NCBI GenBank assembly: GCA_017562135.1
Contig: QEYB01000999.1
Location: forward strand, 248,001-312,000
Direction: 5' to 3'
DNA: 64,000 nucleotides
Source of the DNA: Dipylidium caninum
Lineage: Eukaryota > Platyhelminthes > Cestoda > Cyclophyllidea > Dipylidiidae
The position numbers were made by a program, and so were the translations under genes. The first letter of the stretch is position 1. The number at the start of each line of letters is the position of its first letter. Of this stretch, positions 60,801-64,000 are shown one piece after another. Below the pieces are notes generated by a model, which searched no databases, was not told the origin of the DNA, and saw nothing but the letters and a program-made list of their open reading frames with translations.

Positions 60801-63281
60801 TCGCTGAAGAACTCGATTTTCATCAACTTGTAGGGCATACAAAAGGCCATTTATAACCACAAGACGACACTCCGTGATATTGGGAGAGAATCTACACTCC
60901 ACAGCAGACAGGGTGTCTGCGGTGACGGATGTGAATTCTGCATTCAATGCAGATGTATCCAGCGGTCGAATAGAGCACTCATTGCCATCGGCTACCCAAG
61001 AGAGCCGAATTGGGACTTCAAAAACGATGGCCAACGGAACACGTCGTTGGCTATCCACGAGAATGAACTTGGAGCAACGATAGATGCTCGGTGTCTCCGC
61101 ATCTGTATTAATGTTCGTTAATACCGCGTTCACAATCGCGGTACCACTTGACGCCACCACCTCACGAAGAGCAATTGACCGCAGATTATTAAACACTAGA
61201 TCAGGTAGAATGGTTACTGATTTGCGTTCGATCAGAGCTTCAGGGTCGGCTGTGAACATGCCGTCCATGAGAGCAGGAGAATCAGAGGTGATGCCGAAAC
61301 GAGAAAAGAAAAAACTTTCTTCACTAACAAGAGAATACACCTTGAATGGACTGGACCCAGGCGAACTGGGATTAGGCATTGGGGGACTAGCACTAGCCTC
61401 ATAACAGACTAAAATGAGTGCATCCTTACGACTATTGGGCTTAATTAGGAAACAGTCCATCAGGTGAATCCGACCAATTTGAGGCGCCGTCCGAATGGTC
61501 GTGGGTTCATTAGACTCCTCTTCGCGGGCGCGGAAAACAGCCACATCATCTAGAATCTGTTCCAACACTCCATATGTGTCCAATTCAATGGGCAATTCTT
61601 CCGTTACAGCAGATGACCGATCAATCTTTGTGAGTGGAATAGAGCCCCTTTGAAGATTTTCAAATTTCAAATTCTTACGTTTTCGAGATAATGGAACCTT
61701 GTTGAGATCCCAGGTATCCGTAAGGGCTATTCCCAGCAGTTTATTCTCACTGTTCACAGCCGCAATAATACGATGTAGACATGGAGGCTCGATAGCTTCA
61801 AGATTCACTGTGGCATCACCTTCAGCAGTTGTATTGCCTCTTTCCGCATAGCTGATAATTTTCTCATAGGGTAGGGCTACGAGGTCGTTCAGCTGATCCC
61901 AAAAGTCGTTAGAGAGAATTATTTGATGCACGTCCGTCATAAAACGACCCATGTGACCAGCGCTATTTATAGCAGTTTGTTGAATGAGAGAAACCTCCAG
62001 GTCAGTAAAAGGTGCGCCGGTTTGAACTAGCACGTTCAAATTTCCCTCCAGAATGTACGCGGGTTCGATTGTCATGTCGGAATCGAGACTCTCAGAAAGA
62101 CTGCTAAGCTTGTCCGCAAAAGCACACATATTGGAAAGTGGGACGGGCTGCTGGTGAATGATGGGAGCAAACCAGAGAATCCTATTCGCCAATGTATCAT
62201 ATGACTTAGACATAAATGCATGTAGAAGTTCAACCACCTTGTCGGGATCGTTGACACGACCCATTAAGCTCTGTAAACTAGCGGAAGGACCGAAAAAAAG
62301 ACCCATGTGCTGGTTACTAGGACGACACATGTCCACAAACATTGAGTCCATGCAACTGTTAAGGTATGGACATTTAAGAAAATTGGTATAGGCGTCGAGA
62401 TCAGCGCGAGTTTTCAGAGATGTCGCTAGAGCACTGTAAATATTAGAGCCCCAGCTGGCACCAACTTGCGTTGTTGGTCGGTTAGGACGGGAACGGGAGA
62501 CTGCCCCACCACCGGCAGATTTCCGATTTTGTCGAGCAGCGGCAGACTGTCGCATCTTTCGAAAACGCTTATCTGAAGCAATACTTTGAGCATCAAAATC
62601 GTAGATGTCCTTATCACCACTAACACCACCAGCATTAGCCGTTACAGCTACAACCGCAGCAGCCGTGTCGGAGAATAACCCCAAGGGTTCATCATGCCTA
62701 CTGGAGTCCTGCATTGCGGATACTTCATTCATTAAACTGACACGGCTCTCCTGCATCCCATCATCATCATCTTCGTAGTCACTAATATCGAAATCATCTT
62801 CTTGGTTTTGCAAACTTGGGGCCCCAGTATTCGATCGGCGCCCTCGGCGTTTACGGGAGGTCCTCAAAGTGTCTACATCCATTTCCTCAAAATCGTCTTC
62901 GTCATTGTGATCTGCCTCGGCAGCATCAGGTACATAGTCGCTGCCAGCATCGTCGTCATCATCGTCATCATTTTCGTCTTCCTGAGCTGAAGAATACTCC
63001 GCGTAATCGAGAGCACTAGCCGCAAGAGCTGTGAAATCTTCGGTGACATCATCTGCATCAGCCCCGACTGCTGATTTTGCGGCTTTAGTTCTTACCGTGT
63101 TTGCGCGCCCCTTACTACCTCTGCCACGTGGCGATTTCGCGCTTGAAGTGATTCTCGGACGTTTTGAAGAACTTTTAGAAGTGGTGGAAGGGACGCGGAT
63201 ACGACGCCTACGGGATGTTGATGGGGTCATTGTTTCCCGATCCTCATCGCCGGCCTCTGGTTTTGTTGGCACGATATCCAT
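57899..63281 (-). CDS. Large C2H2 zinc-finger protein
   Basis: Probably a nuclear DNA- or RNA-binding regulator; no named orthologue was recognised. Four exons join in phase: 63281-59025, 58935-58645, 58581-58354, 58258-57899, giving 1711 residues. The N-terminus is basic (SRRRRIRVPSTTSKSSSKRP, likely nuclear localisation), then strongly acidic (EDENDDDDDDDAGSDY near residue 97). A roughly 650-residue globular-looking region without a known motif follows. From about residue 963 there are more than a dozen C2H2 or C2HC fingers, some irregular (CSICSKELHSVSGLLEHELR, CLLCRTQLHTIEELSYHYKV, CTECGKEFRSKQALMHHIQM, CIYCDKQFTKSVYYNEH, CHICGRRFNKKSNLNVHLKF). The last exon encodes an Ala/Pro-rich tail with FGDASLTPEERAAKNAAL. 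Finger spacing is loose, unlike tandem KRAB-type arrays. The start is the first ATG of the long frame (MDIVPTKPEAG). Confidence 0.9.
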
Positions 63282-64000
63282 TTATAGAAAAACTACAGAT
63301 AAGGAAAAATAAAATCAATGAAATTAAGAGCATGTACGAAACAAAAGCTAGTTGGGATTATTCGAAGGCCGGTGGTTAAAATTGTATGTAAAAAGGCAAC
63401 TTCTTCTTTCGCTGGAAGCAAGCCCGAGAACTTCACGTAGGGATAACGATGTCGCTCAAGATGGAAGCACGCCCAGGTACAACTCCAATTGAAGATAAGC
63501 ATGGGACGAAAGAATATATGGGAGAGCTTCTCATAAAAAAATCAGAGGGCTACACGAGGCCAAAAATACATTACATTCTGTGCAGGGTATAAGGCCCTAA
63601 CAATTAATCAGTAGGCAGTAAAACGTGTAAGAGAGCGACTACTTCGGATGCCGAAGAGGTCTACTAATATATTTCAGTAGACACATATCAATATAAAACG
63701 GAAAAACGGGACGATGTATACGAAAAAGAACCCTACATAGAGGGTAAGAACAACACAAAGAAGGCGACTATTAACATAAAATCTCGAGCAAACCAACCCC
63801 TAACAAGGGAAAAATGGCTGAAATCAACAAGACCGAAACTACGGAGGGACAAATGAGAGACTTAAACAACCCAATTGTAGGTGCTCCTATAACTCGATTT
63901 ATAAGATAAAAACAAATTTACAACTTTGGCCTTTAATTAGCCAACCTTCAAAGTTTGTTGACAGTCTGCACTGAATTTTGGTGCGACGTCAATGATTTAT
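63282..64000. other. Upstream region of the zinc-finger gene
   Basis: Presumed promoter side; no motif or other gene recognised. Confidence 0.4.

Noticed and set aside
1..64000. tRNA, rRNA, spliced-leader RNA genes, CRISPR arrays, bacterial operons
   Set aside because: I looked for tRNA box-B-like and spliced-leader-like sequences and found none; the DNA is eukaryotic, so CRISPR and operon features do not apply.

Overview
The window is nuclear DNA from a bilaterian animal, most likely a parasitic flatworm and perhaps a tapeworm. The animal assignment rests on spliced genes for GW182/TNRC6, a CUB-CUB-LDLa membrane protein, THOC3 and PIGQ. The flatworm assignment is an inference from the very short introns (35-39 nt) mixed with introns of hundreds to thousands of bases, moderate GC, and mariner relics; no species was identified. 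The standard genetic code fits all models.

Layout. 1-7.7 kb has no supported gene. It holds an 834-bp direct repeat (1176-2009) carrying a broken copy of the 3' end of a gene found at 23-25.5 kb, plus pyrimidine-rich tracts. 7.8-13.3 kb (minus strand) holds ATP synthase OSCP and, 379 bp upstream, PIGQ of the GPI-GlcNAc transferase. 14.4-19.8 kb holds an omega-class glutathione transferase (minus) and THOC3 (plus), head to head across 315 bp. 20.8-31.1 kb holds two dead mariner copies in opposite orientation, and between them the 3' part of an unrecognised Ser/Pro-rich protein gene (minus) overlapping the second repeat copy. 31.8-41.9 kb (minus) is one long gene for a NETO-like receptor accessory protein: signal peptide, two CUB domains, LDLa, one membrane span, cytosolic tail. 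42.6-49.7 kb is a 7-kb structure with two near-identical 1.46-kb arms in inverted orientation around 4.1 kb of unique DNA. 50.7-56.8 kb (plus) is a compact GW182/TNRC6 gene of eight coding exons. 57.9-63.3 kb (minus) is a 1711-residue C2H2 zinc-finger protein.

The genes do not form a pathway: mitochondrial ATP synthesis, GPI-anchor synthesis, thiol redox, mRNA export, synaptic receptor accessory function, miRNA silencing and probable transcription control are simply neighbours. The arrangement of interest is structural: the long inverted repeat, the dispersed direct duplication with gene fragment, and the opposed mariners. Exon models were read by eye from reading frame, splice sites, phase and remembered family features. 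No alignment or database search was run, and intergenic statements mean only that nothing was recognised.
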